Of a stretch of 35,889 nt of DNA, positions 18,768 through 25,009 are shown piece after piece. The position numbers and the translations under genes are program-made. The number at the start of each line of letters is the position of its first letter. Position 1 is the stretch's first letter. The notes under the pieces were generated by a model. The model had not been told where the DNA came from. It saw only the letters and a program-made list of their open reading frames with translations, and did not search any database. Source of the DNA: Clostridia bacterium (lineage in GTDB: Bacteria > Bacillota > Clostridia > Christensenellales > CAG-138); NCBI GenBank assembly GCA_017429985.1, contig JAFRNW010000016.1, forward strand, positions 1 through 35,889, read 5' to 3'.

Positions 18768-19634
18768 TCACAGAGGCAGGCTGATCTCAGCGTCCTTTTT
18801 TTGCATTTTCATCCGCCTTTTTGCCTGCCAGAAGCCGATCGCCAATCCGCACGCGAGCAGAAGAACGCATACCCAGGAGAAATGACGGGCAATGTTCGGA
18901 ATAATCAGCGCAATTGTACCGACAGCAACGCCGATAATCCCAAAATATGTCTTGACATGATATCTCGAAAGCAGAAAGTGCATCAGCACGATCAGCAGCA
19001 TGCCCAGCGCGGCAAATCCGATTCCCGCAAAGAAAAGCACGGGGATATTGATTTCCGCAATGGCGGTCAGAACCGGTTTGTACATGCCGAAGTACACCAG
19101 CAGGAAAGAGGAGCTCAGACCGGGAATCACAACACCGATCGAGAGAATTGCTCCCGCAATCATCGCCTCAATCGGCGTCAATCCGGCCAGCTCCGTTCCG
19201 GAAACTCTGGCGGTCGCATTCGTATCCAGTATCTCCATCAGGATGATCAGCGCGAACGCGATGATCATAACGGCTATATTCGCAGCGCTGAACCGTTTCT
19301 GACCGGGCTGCTTTGTCTCTTCGAACAGAGAAGGAAAACTCCCGATCACAAACCCGACAAACAGAGCAAATAATTCTGATTCATACCGGTCAATAACGAG
19401 TTTCAGTACATTGCTCGTCAGCAGAACGCCGATCACGCATCCGATCCCGATCGGAAGCAGAAACATGAAATTCTTTTTAAACTCGGAAAACAGCTGCTTG
19501 ATCGCCGAAATCATTTTTTCATACAGCCCCATGGAGATCGCGATTACCCCGCCGCTAACGCCCGGCAGGACACAGCCGATCCCGATCGCTATTCCGCAAA
19601 TGATTTTTTTGATAAAATCTTTCAATTCTTCCAC
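18768..19634 (-). CDS. DUF368 membrane protein, probable polyprenyl-phosphate transporter (PopT-like)
   Basis: Polytopic membrane protein of 288 residues with about eight hydrophobic segments. The DUF368 signature PGVSGG lies at 24-29, and a second, inverted-repeat-like copy PGLSSS at 171-176. DUF368 proteins have been reported to return undecaprenyl phosphate to the inner leaflet for reuse in wall synthesis. The start is GTG; an upstream ATG is closed by a stop, and the ribosome-binding site is weak. The last ~15 residues are basic then acidic and cytoplasmic. It lies upstream of an LCP gene, whose reaction frees the same lipid carrier, which supports the assignment. The transport role is from the family, not proven here. 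Confidence 0.85.
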   Translation of the reverse strand: MEELKDFIKKIICGIAIGIGCVLPGVSGGVIAISMGLYEKMISAIKQLFSEFKKNFMFLLPIGIGCVIGVLLTSNVLKLVIDRYESELFALFVGFVIGSFPSLFEETKQPGQKRFSAANIAVMIIAFALIILMEILDTNATARVSGTELAGLTPIEAMIAGAILSIGVVIPGLSSSFLLVYFGMYKPVLTAIAEINIPVLFFAGIGFAALGMLLIVLMHFLLSRYHVKTYFGIIGVAVGTIALIIPNIARHFSWVCVLLLACGLAIGFWQAKRRMKMQKKDAEISLPL

Positions 19635-19664
19635 TCAGCCAATCATATCTTCTTTTATCTGCCT

Positions 19665-19670
19665 AGTATA
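19665..19670 (-). promoter_or_regulatory. Extended -10 promoter for the DUF368 gene
   Basis: TATACT on the minus strand preceded by TGA; the region 17 bases upstream has no good -35. Initiation would be about 25 bases before the GTG start. Confidence 0.45.
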
Positions 19671-19744
19671 TCACTTTTTCTGTGATTGTATTTTTAATCC
19701 GAGTGAAATAATCATGAACTTTCCAAACAAATTAGGACACTGGT

Positions 19745-19774
19745 TTGACGAGCCATTTGCCACCGTGATAAAAT
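19745..19774 (+). promoter_or_regulatory. Promoter for the sugar transferase-barnase-barstar unit
   Basis: TTGACG (19745-19750), 18-base spacer, TAAAAT (19769-19774) preceded by TGA. Predicted initiation lies near 19781, about 40 bases before the ATG at 19822. No other promoter is evident before the barnase gene. Confidence 0.7.
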
Positions 19775-19821
19775 ATGTTGGATTTTTATGAAGGTGTCAG
19801 CGTTTGCAGATATAGAAGCGT

Positions 19822-21213
19822 ATGAGTAAAGCAAATCTTCCCGTAAAATATCGTCACGCAATCATAACTGTATTTAAAGTCCTGCTGTGCGCGCTTGTAG
19901 TCGCGTCCTTTGTGTACTGTGTCGTAATCAACTATCCGGAAACAGACTTCCATTTCTGGGGCTATGTCATGTTTGCGGTTCTGTATCTGATCGTTTTTCT
20001 TGCCACGGCAAACATGTATCATTGTCTGAACATCGGGACGCTCAGAAAGCGCGAACTGCTTTTTTCCTTCCTGTTTTCTACGCTGCTGACCAACCTGATC
20101 ATGTATTTCGTTGTGTCTCTGCTCTGCAAATACGTAATCAATCCGGTTCCGCTCCTGATCATGCTTGTTTTCCAGTGGATCTGCGGCAGCATCGTCCTTT
20201 TGCTCGCAGATTATATCTATTTCCAGCTCAGGCCGGTACGCGATGCGATCATGGTCTGTTCCGCCGATCAGCACGAAACGGACTCCCTGGATAAATTCAA
20301 GCATGTCCGTGAAAGCTATTCCGTCAGGACGATCGTTCCCGAATCCGTCGGCATTGATGAGATTGAAAGGCAGCTTCGCCCGTTCAGCACCGTGATTGTC
20401 GGCCAGATCGACCCCGTCATCCGGCAGGAACTCGTCAATTTCTGTTTTGACAATGACAAGCGCATGTTCATCGTTCCGTATATCCAGGATATCATTGTGC
20501 ACAGTTCCCATCAGACATTTATCAGCGATTCCGTCATGTATCTGTGCAGAAACAGGCCGTTTACCATCGAGCAGCTTGCCGTCAAACGGTTTTTTGATAT
20601 TCTGATCTCCTTCCTCGGCCTGATCATCTGCTCTCCGATCATGCTGATCGCGGCGATCTGCATCAAGCTGCAGGACGGGGGACCGGTATTTTTCAAGCAG
20701 GAACGGTATACCCGAAACTTCAAGAAGTTTACCCTGATCAAATTCCGCAGCATGATCGTCGATGCCGAAAAAAACGGCGCTCAGTTCACGACTGAGAACG
20801 ATGAGCGGATCACGCCTGTCGGGAAAATCCTCCGGACTACCCGCATCGACGAGCTGCCGCAGTTCATCAATATCCTGCGCGGGGAAATGTCCCTGGTCGG
20901 GCCTCGTGCCGAGCGTATCGAGAACGTTGATTTCTATTGCGAAATGCTTCCCGAATTCCGCTTCCGAATGAAGGTTAAGGCCGGCCTGACCGGATACGCA
21001 CAGGTATACGGAAGATACAACACTTCCTATGAGGACAAGCTGAAGCTCGATCTTCTGTATATTGAGAATGCTTCCATTGCGGAAGATCTCCAGCTTCTGT
21101 TCCAGACGGTACGCGTCCTTTTCGTGCCCCGCGACAGTACGGCGGGGTTCACTTCTTCCTCCATTGAGGAGCTCAAATCCAGTTTGGGCCAGAATTCGAA
21201 TAAGAAAGACTGA
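19822..21213 (+). CDS. Polyprenyl glycosylphosphotransferase (initiating sugar transferase)
   Basis: Enzyme of the bacterial sugar-transferase family that moves a sugar phosphate from a nucleotide sugar to undecaprenyl phosphate, the first step in many exopolysaccharides. The 463-residue protein has four N-terminal membrane segments (about 14-36, 45-65, 82-102, 110-132) and a nucleotide-fold-like middle domain (140-240). The re-entrant helix (255-282) is followed by the catalytic domain with KFRSM (307-311), RIDELPQ (341-347, Asp-Glu dyad 343/344) and SLVGPRA (357-363). This is the WbaP/CpsE-like long form. The ribosome-binding site is weak, and a 13-codon reading frame upstream ends across the start codon. 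No polymerase, flippase or other glycosyltransferase lies nearby, so the polymer is unknown. Confidence 0.9.
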   Translation: MSKANLPVKYRHAIITVFKVLLCALVVASFVYCVVINYPETDFHFWGYVMFAVLYLIVFLATANMYHCLNIGTLRKRELLFSFLFSTLLTNLIMYFVVSLLCKYVINPVPLLIMLVFQWICGSIVLLLADYIYFQLRPVRDAIMVCSADQHETDSLDKFKHVRESYSVRTIVPESVGIDEIERQLRPFSTVIVGQIDPVIRQELVNFCFDNDKRMFIVPYIQDIIVHSSHQTFISDSVMYLCRNRPFTIEQLAVKRFFDILISFLGLIICSPIMLIAAICIKLQDGGPVFFKQERYTRNFKKFTLIKFRSMIVDAEKNGAQFTTENDERITPVGKILRTTRIDELPQFINILRGEMSLVGPRAERIENVDFYCEMLPEFRFRMKVKAGLTGYAQVYGRYNTSYEDKLKLDLLYIENASIAEDLQLLFQTVRVLFVPRDSTAGFTSSSIEELKSSLGQNSNKKD

Positions 21214-21218
21214 CTCCC

Positions 21219-21821
21219 ATGCGTTCTGTTTTCCGGCATTTATCTTTGATCCTTGTTGCGGTCATTCTGCTGTTCTCGGTAGGCTGTACCGATCAGTCTG
21301 CCTCCATTCTTGCGAACGCCATTCTCCAGTCGCTCAGCAGTGCATCGTCATCCGCAGGCAGCTCCGGCACGTCATCCGGATATTCCAACGATCTCCATCT
21401 CGTTTCACCTGACGAAACAGAGGCCCCGTCCGAAACTCCAGCCGGCGGCATCGCGCCGGATTCTGTATCCGTCGTTTATGGGCAGCCCTATTCATCCAAG
21501 GACGAGGTCGCGGCCTATCTTCACGAGTACGGCGAGCTTCCGCCGAATTTTATTACCAAGTCGGAAGCGCAGGCGCTCGGTTGGGACAATGCGCTCGGAA
21601 ATCTGTGGAAAGTTACGGATCACAAGAGTATCGGCGGAGATTACTTTGGAAACTATGAGAATCTGCTTCCAAAAAAGAAAGGGCGCACCTACCACGAGTG
21701 CGATGTCAATTATAAAGGACGGTCACGCGGGACGGAACGCATTGTTTACTCGAATGACGGACTGATTTACTATACATCCGATCATTACAACACTTTCACA
21801 CTGTTGTATGGGGAGGAATAA
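21219..21821 (+). CDS. Barnase-family ribonuclease, predicted lipoprotein
   Basis: Secreted endoribonuclease of the barnase/binase family. The signal peptide ends in FSVGC, so Cys23 should be lipidated; a Ser-rich spacer (38-80) leads to the nuclease domain (about 88-198). The nuclease aligns with B. amyloliquefaciens barnase without gaps from Lys27 to His102: Lys27 is Lys114, Glu73 (general base) is Glu160, Arg83 is Arg170, Arg87 is Arg174 and His102 (general acid) is His189. Arg59 is replaced by Tyr146. KSIGGDYFGN and SDHYNTF are retained. It begins five bases after the sugar transferase, without a clear ribosome-binding site, so translation may be coupled. The barstar gene follows three bases later. 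Activity is likely but unproven. Confidence 0.93.
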   Translation: MRSVFRHLSLILVAVILLFSVGCTDQSASILANAILQSLSSASSSAGSSGTSSGYSNDLHLVSPDETEAPSETPAGGIAPDSVSVVYGQPYSSKDEVAAYLHEYGELPPNFITKSEAQALGWDNALGNLWKVTDHKSIGGDYFGNYENLLPKKKGRTYHECDVNYKGRSRGTERIVYSNDGLIYYTSDHYNTFTLLYGEE

Positions 21822-21824
21822 GAG

Positions 21825-22187
21825 ATGATTCGAATTTATGTTCTGGACGGAAAAATGATGGGCTCCCGCGAGGATCTCCATGCGCACCTGTATATGCAGT
21901 TCGGCCTCCCCGAATACTACGGAAAAAACCTTGACGCTTTCTGGGACTGCATCAACGAAAAGGAACCCGGATATATCATGATCCAGAATGCGGAGCATGC
22001 CGGAAAGAGAAGCTTCCTTCCCCTGCTCGGTCTTCTCTTCGACCTTGCGGAACGCAACCCGGCATGGCACGTCACGGTGGAGACAGGGAAGCCCGACTGT
22101 GAATCGTGTCCCGGAGGCAACTGCGAAGAATGCAGCAATCACCCGGAATCCGAAGTTTCCGGAGCACTGGAAGAGCTGCCGGAATAA
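21825..22187 (+). CDS. Barstar-family ribonuclease inhibitor with Cys-rich tail
   Basis: Cytoplasmic inhibitor expected to neutralise the adjacent barnase before export. The 120-residue protein starts MIRIYVLDGK. It carries the barstar core LPEYYGKNLDAFWDC (28-42), in which Asp37, Trp40 and Asp41 match barstar Asp35, Trp38 and Asp39, the residues that plug the barnase active site. Barstar Glu76 aligns with Leu74 (or Ala75), not an acidic residue. Residues 92-103 form CESCPGGNCEEC, four cysteines in two CxxC pairs, followed by an acidic tail; barstar itself ends before this. GGGGAGG in the barnase 3' end serves as ribosome-binding site. Pairing with the barnase is inferred from adjacency and fold. 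Confidence 0.92.
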   Translation: MIRIYVLDGKMMGSREDLHAHLYMQFGLPEYYGKNLDAFWDCINEKEPGYIMIQNAEHAGKRSFLPLLGLLFDLAERNPAWHVTVETGKPDCESCPGGNCEECSNHPESEVSGALEELPE

Positions 22188-22460
22188 CGGCGGCCTGACC
22201 GGACACACCGTTTCCGGAACCGTCCGTTCCGAGCCATGATAGCAGAACACGTCTGAAAGTTCCCTGCCCGGCAATCAAGCGGGATCACCGCCTCTGCAAA
22301 CCGGTCCTCCGCTTCACGGGCGAGATGAATACGACACCCAAGCATCACTCTGTCCTTCGGGTATGCCGGGCAGCGGTCCGGGTGCCGAAGGATTTTTATC
22401 TTTGGCATCAAAAAAGGCAGAACAACTTGTTCTGCCTGATGTTCGGATTCCGGCTTCTGA
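22188..22460. other. Gap between barstar and the SH3 gene; nothing convincing
   Basis: The 273 bases hold the terminator of the minus-strand SH3 gene (22410-22437). The rest is G/C-rich with short open frames on both strands that overlap barstar or the terminator and have no ribosome-binding site. No terminator for the barstar transcript was recognised. Confidence 0.5.
22410..22437 (-). terminator. Terminator of the SH3-domain gene
   Basis: A nearly perfect palindrome of two 11-base arms (22415-22425 and 22427-22437) around one base; on the minus strand it is followed by TTTTTT. It begins 24 bases after the SH3 gene stop. Confidence 0.85.
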
Positions 22461-23330
22461 TCAGCCCGGCATCGGTGTGCTTTCCGGAACCGGACGGTCC
22501 GTCGTTACAAAATCTGCTTTCACATAGCCGGCCTCGCCTGTCTGAGCAACCTCGACGTAATACCAGCCGTCCATGCTGTAGTAGACATACAGAGGCGTAT
22601 TCCTGCGGATTTCCCTGATTCCGGAATTGTCTGTTCCGGGTCCGGTCCTCAGCATGGCTTTGCTTGCGCTGATATAACCGCCCACCGCATTCTCCGGAAC
22701 GATCGTCATAATGGGTTCCGGATTCATTCCGTCCACGGAAACAAACTTGGCGGAAACAAAGCCGTACATTTCTTTTGCAACGATCTGCACAAAATAGAAA
22801 TCATTCTGGAGACTGTATACTTTCAGTCTGGTTCCTTTCGCATAACCGGTGCCGATGATCGCGTCATTCTTGGAGGGGCCTGCACGAAGGTTCACGCCAC
22901 CCGTGCTGAGCTTTCCGTCCATCGCACTGTTCAGTTCATCAGGGGTAGGCGTCCTGCTGTATCTGGCAGGGCTCGGAGAGGGAGTCGGGTCTCCCGGTTT
23001 GACCGTTGCCGCGGCAAAGTAAATCGTGGGCGTCGGAGCCGGAGTCGGAACCGGTGTCGGCGTTGCCGGACCCGTCGGCTCATTGGTCGCAGCGGAAGCG
23101 GCATTGATAATGCCGTCCAGTGCGCCGGGTTCCGAGTTGATGCTTTCTCCTGCCTGGCTGTGCAGCGGATTTCCCGATCCGTCCACCGTACTGCTGGACA
23201 GACGCTTCTTTCCGACCGCTTTTGCTATTAGACAAACAGCTATCAGTATCGCCACAAAGGATGCAGCAACAACAAGATAGCCGAAGGGTGTCAAACGTAT
23301 CCTTTTTTTCCTTCTGGTGGTCGCGCTCAT
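22461..23330 (-). CDS. Membrane-anchored protein with two bacterial SH3 domains
   Basis: A 289-residue protein: basic N-terminus, one membrane helix (about 15-37), a Ser/Gly spacer, a Thr-Pro-rich linker (88-130) and two SH3b-like domains outside the cell. Domain one (about 140-200) has GGVNLRAGPSKNDAIIGTGYAKG (conserved VNLRAGPS), and domain two (about 218-276) has KAMLRTGPGTDN and GWYYVEV. SH3b domains often bind wall peptides; here no enzymatic domain is attached, so an adaptor or sensor role is likely. I start at the ATG at 23330, with AGAGG four to five bases upstream; 35 codons of open frame before it lie in the promoter and leader. It is a single-gene unit with its own promoter and terminator. 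Confidence 0.85.
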   Translation of the reverse strand: MSATTRRKKRIRLTPFGYLVVAASFVAILIAVCLIAKAVGKKRLSSSTVDGSGNPLHSQAGESINSEPGALDGIINAASAATNEPTGPATPTPVPTPAPTPTIYFAAATVKPGDPTPSPSPARYSRTPTPDELNSAMDGKLSTGGVNLRAGPSKNDAIIGTGYAKGTRLKVYSLQNDFYFVQIVAKEMYGFVSAKFVSVDGMNPEPIMTIVPENAVGGYISASKAMLRTGPGTDNSGIREIRRNTPLYVYYSMDGWYYVEVAQTGEAGYVKADFVTTDRPVPESTPMPG

Positions 23331-23391
23331 AAGGCCTCTGCTCTCAATATCACAAAATAGGCATATTTCATGCCTCTTGTACACTATATGT

Positions 23392-23420
23392 AGTATATAT
23401 GCTGATAATTGGTTTGTGAA
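23392..23420 (-). promoter_or_regulatory. Promoter for the SH3-domain gene
   Basis: TTCACA (23415-23420, minus strand), 17-base spacer, TATACT (23392-23397). Initiation near 23385 leaves a leader of about 55 bases. Confidence 0.7.
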
Positions 23421-23460
23421 GAGTTTTTTTAACAAATTGTAAAGTTTTTTATTGCGCTGT

Positions 23461-23490
23461 TTGACAACTGATCCCCCCGGGTTTTATAGG
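23461..23490 (+). promoter_or_regulatory. Candidate promoter for the hydrogenase operon
   Basis: TTGACA (23461-23466), 18-base spacer, TATAGG (23485-23490). The -35 is perfect, the -10 mediocre. If used, the transcript starts near 23497 and has a leader of about 200 bases before hydC. Confidence 0.5.
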
Positions 23491-23696
23491 AGCCGGGCGT
23501 CACATAATTGCGCTGTCGGCGCAGGTCTGGAACAGACAGGACTACCCATACGCGTTATATATATTATTTATGATCTGCGTTCCGGACGATAATTATTCTT
23601 CACATCCCCCCCTCTTTGTGTTAACATTGTAGACGTGTGAATAGATACATATGCGTTCTTTAGTATCTTCGTTTATTCATATTCAGGAGGTTTGGT

Positions 23697-24191
23697 ATGG
23701 CAAAACAAAAAACAGTCGTTCCCTTTCAAGGCACTCCGGAACAGGAGCAGCAGCTCCGCGAGGTAATCGCGTCTTATCGTGACACCCAGGGCGCTTTGAT
23801 GCCTGTTCTCCAGAAGGCGCAGGACATCTATGGGTATCTTCCCATCGAGGTTCAGACCATTATCGCGGAAGAACTCGGCCTTTCCCTGGAGCAGGTCTAT
23901 CAGGTTGTAACTTTCTACAGCCAGTTCGCGCTCAATCCGACCGGCAAATACCGTATTGCTGTCTGTCTGGGCACGGCGTGTTATGTCAAAGGTTCACAGA
24001 ACATCCTTGACGAACTCGAAAAGCAGCTTGGCATCAAGGCCGGCGGTTCAACGCCCGACGGTCTCTTTACCCTGGAAGCTACGAGATGTCTCGGATGCTG
24101 CGGGCTTGCGCCTGTCATGATGGTCAATGATGAGGTTTACGGAAGGCTGACAGTTAAGGATGTCGGGGATATTCTAGCAAAGTATCGCTAA
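23697..24191 (+). CDS. hydC: NuoE-like [2Fe-2S] subunit of NAD-linked [FeFe]-hydrogenase
   Basis: Thioredoxin-fold subunit, 164 residues, related to complex I NuoE and HydC of bifurcating hydrogenases. An N-terminal helical bundle (about 15-80, with YLPIEVQTIIAEELG) precedes the [2Fe-2S] domain. The cluster ligands are Cys90 and Cys95 (CLGTAC) and Cys131 and Cys135 (CLGCC). An AGGAGG site lies seven bases before the ATG. It leads a ten-gene operon, separated from its partners hydB and hydA by six regulatory-looking genes and a second [2Fe-2S] protein. In the family the subunit passes electrons between the flavin subunit and the rest of the complex. Confidence 0.93.
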   Translation: MAKQKTVVPFQGTPEQEQQLREVIASYRDTQGALMPVLQKAQDIYGYLPIEVQTIIAEELGLSLEQVYQVVTFYSQFALNPTGKYRIAVCLGTACYVKGSQNILDELEKQLGIKAGGSTPDGLFTLEATRCLGCCGLAPVMMVNDEVYGRLTVKDVGDILAKYR

Positions 24192-24213
24192 GAAATAAGG
24201 AGTCCTCTGCCGT

Positions 24214-24570
24214 ATGACGATACGTACTATTTCCGAGTTGCTCGATGCCGAGGTCCTGTGTTGCCATGAACGTCTGGACACGGATGTGTCCGACGCCTGC
24301 GGAAGCGACATGATGAGCGATGTCCTGGCGCATGTTAAAGATCAGGCGGTTCTTCTCACCGGACTTGTGAATACACAGGTCATTCGCACTGCGATGATGA
24401 TGGACATGCACTGCGTGGTTTTCGTGCGCGGCAAACTGCCGTCTTCGGAGATCATCAGCCTTGCCGAGAACAACAGTATCGTCGTCATGGCATCTCCGCA
24501 CCGCATGTACGAGGCCTGCGGGCTGCTGTATACCCACGGTCTGTCCAGCAAGGAGAACGTGCATGGCTGA
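24214..24570 (+). CDS. DRTGG-domain protein (first copy)
   Basis: A 118-residue stand-alone DRTGG domain. The body VKDQAVLLTGLVNTQVIRTA and then IVVMASPHRMYEACGLLY resembles the regulatory domain of CBS-containing pyrophosphatases and long phosphotransacetylases, where it is linked to nucleotide binding. No catalytic motif is seen. It follows hydC by 22 bases, and its last eight bases overlap the next gene. A sensory or regulatory role for the hydrogenase is inferred from position. Copy two lies at 26362-26688. Confidence 0.8.
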   Translation: MTIRTISELLDAEVLCCHERLDTDVSDACGSDMMSDVLAHVKDQAVLLTGLVNTQVIRTAMMMDMHCVVFVRGKLPSSEIISLAENNSIVVMASPHRMYEACGLLYTHGLSSKENVHG

Positions 24571-24985
24571 TCCTCTTCGCTTCCATTACAAAGTTGACGG
24601 CTCCAATTTCACCTCCGCAGGTGAGGCTTCCGTGGAAGTTAAAAAGAAGCTGCGTCAGCTGGGCTTTTCGCCGGAAACCATCCGCAAAGTATCGATAGCC
24701 ATGTATGAAGGCGAAATCAATATGGTCATTCATGCGCGCGGAGGAGATGCTGATGTGTTCGTTTATCCGGACCGCATTGAAATTGTCCTCGCGGATACCG
24801 GTCCCGGCATTGCAGACGTAGATCTCGCCATGCAGGAGGGTTATTCCACCGCCCCGGACAACATCCGGACGCTCGGTTTCGGCGCCGGCATGGGATTGCC
24901 GAACATGAAGCGCAATTCCGATTCCATGCGGATCGACTCGACTGTCGGAGTGGGAACGACCATTTACATGACGATCCTTGTTTAG
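24563..24985 (+). CDS. GHKL ATP-binding protein, anti-sigma-kinase-like
   Basis: A 140-residue single-domain histidine-kinase-type ATPase of the RsbW/SpoIIAB class. The N box is EGEINMVIHARGG (about 48-60), the G1 box is DTGPGI, the lid/G2 region is GFGAGMGLPNMKR, and the last strand is GVGTTIYMTIL. There is no phosphoacceptor-His domain. The ATG at 24563 overlaps the DRTGG stop by eight bases and has AGGAG upstream. Proteins of this class phosphorylate partner proteins or bind sigma factors; no STAS-domain partner or sigma factor is encoded in the window, so the target is unknown. Confidence 0.85.
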   Translation: MADPLRFHYKVDGSNFTSAGEASVEVKKKLRQLGFSPETIRKVSIAMYEGEINMVIHARGGDADVFVYPDRIEIVLADTGPGIADVDLAMQEGYSTAPDNIRTLGFGAGMGLPNMKRNSDSMRIDSTVGVGTTIYMTILV

Positions 24986-25009
24986 CAGATTCTCTCGCAG
25001 GAGTATTCT

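Larger units (their letters stand above)
23331..23696. other. Divergent intergenic region upstream of the hydrogenase operon
   Basis: No gene in these 366 bases. The left half holds the SH3 promoter (23392-23420) and a small GGCAT/ATGCC hairpin in its leader. The right half holds a candidate operon promoter at 23461-23490 and a leader of about 200 bases with two adjacent perfect 5-bp hairpins: TGCGC/GCGCA (23509-23523) and GTCTG/CAGAC with a GAA loop (23525-23537). A very A/T-rich tract (23551-23572) and a C-rich tract near 23607-23613 follow. I match it to no riboswitch class. Confidence 0.55.

Noticed and set aside
22139..22411. Short minus-strand frame (90 codons) behind barstar
   Set aside because: It starts immediately after a terminator, overlaps the barstar 3' end, lacks a ribosome-binding site and resembles nothing I know.
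23414..23435. Possible Rex operator (TTGTGAA and TTAACAA half-sites) upstream of the hydrogenase operon
   Set aside because: The half-sites are 8 bases apart rather than 4, and they overlap the -35 of the divergent SH3 gene rather than the operon promoter.
23497..23600. Known riboswitch in the hydrogenase leader
   Set aside because: Compared by eye with the consensus cores of common classes (TPP, cobalamin, glycine, c-di-GMP, fluoride, ZTP); none fits, so no class is claimed.
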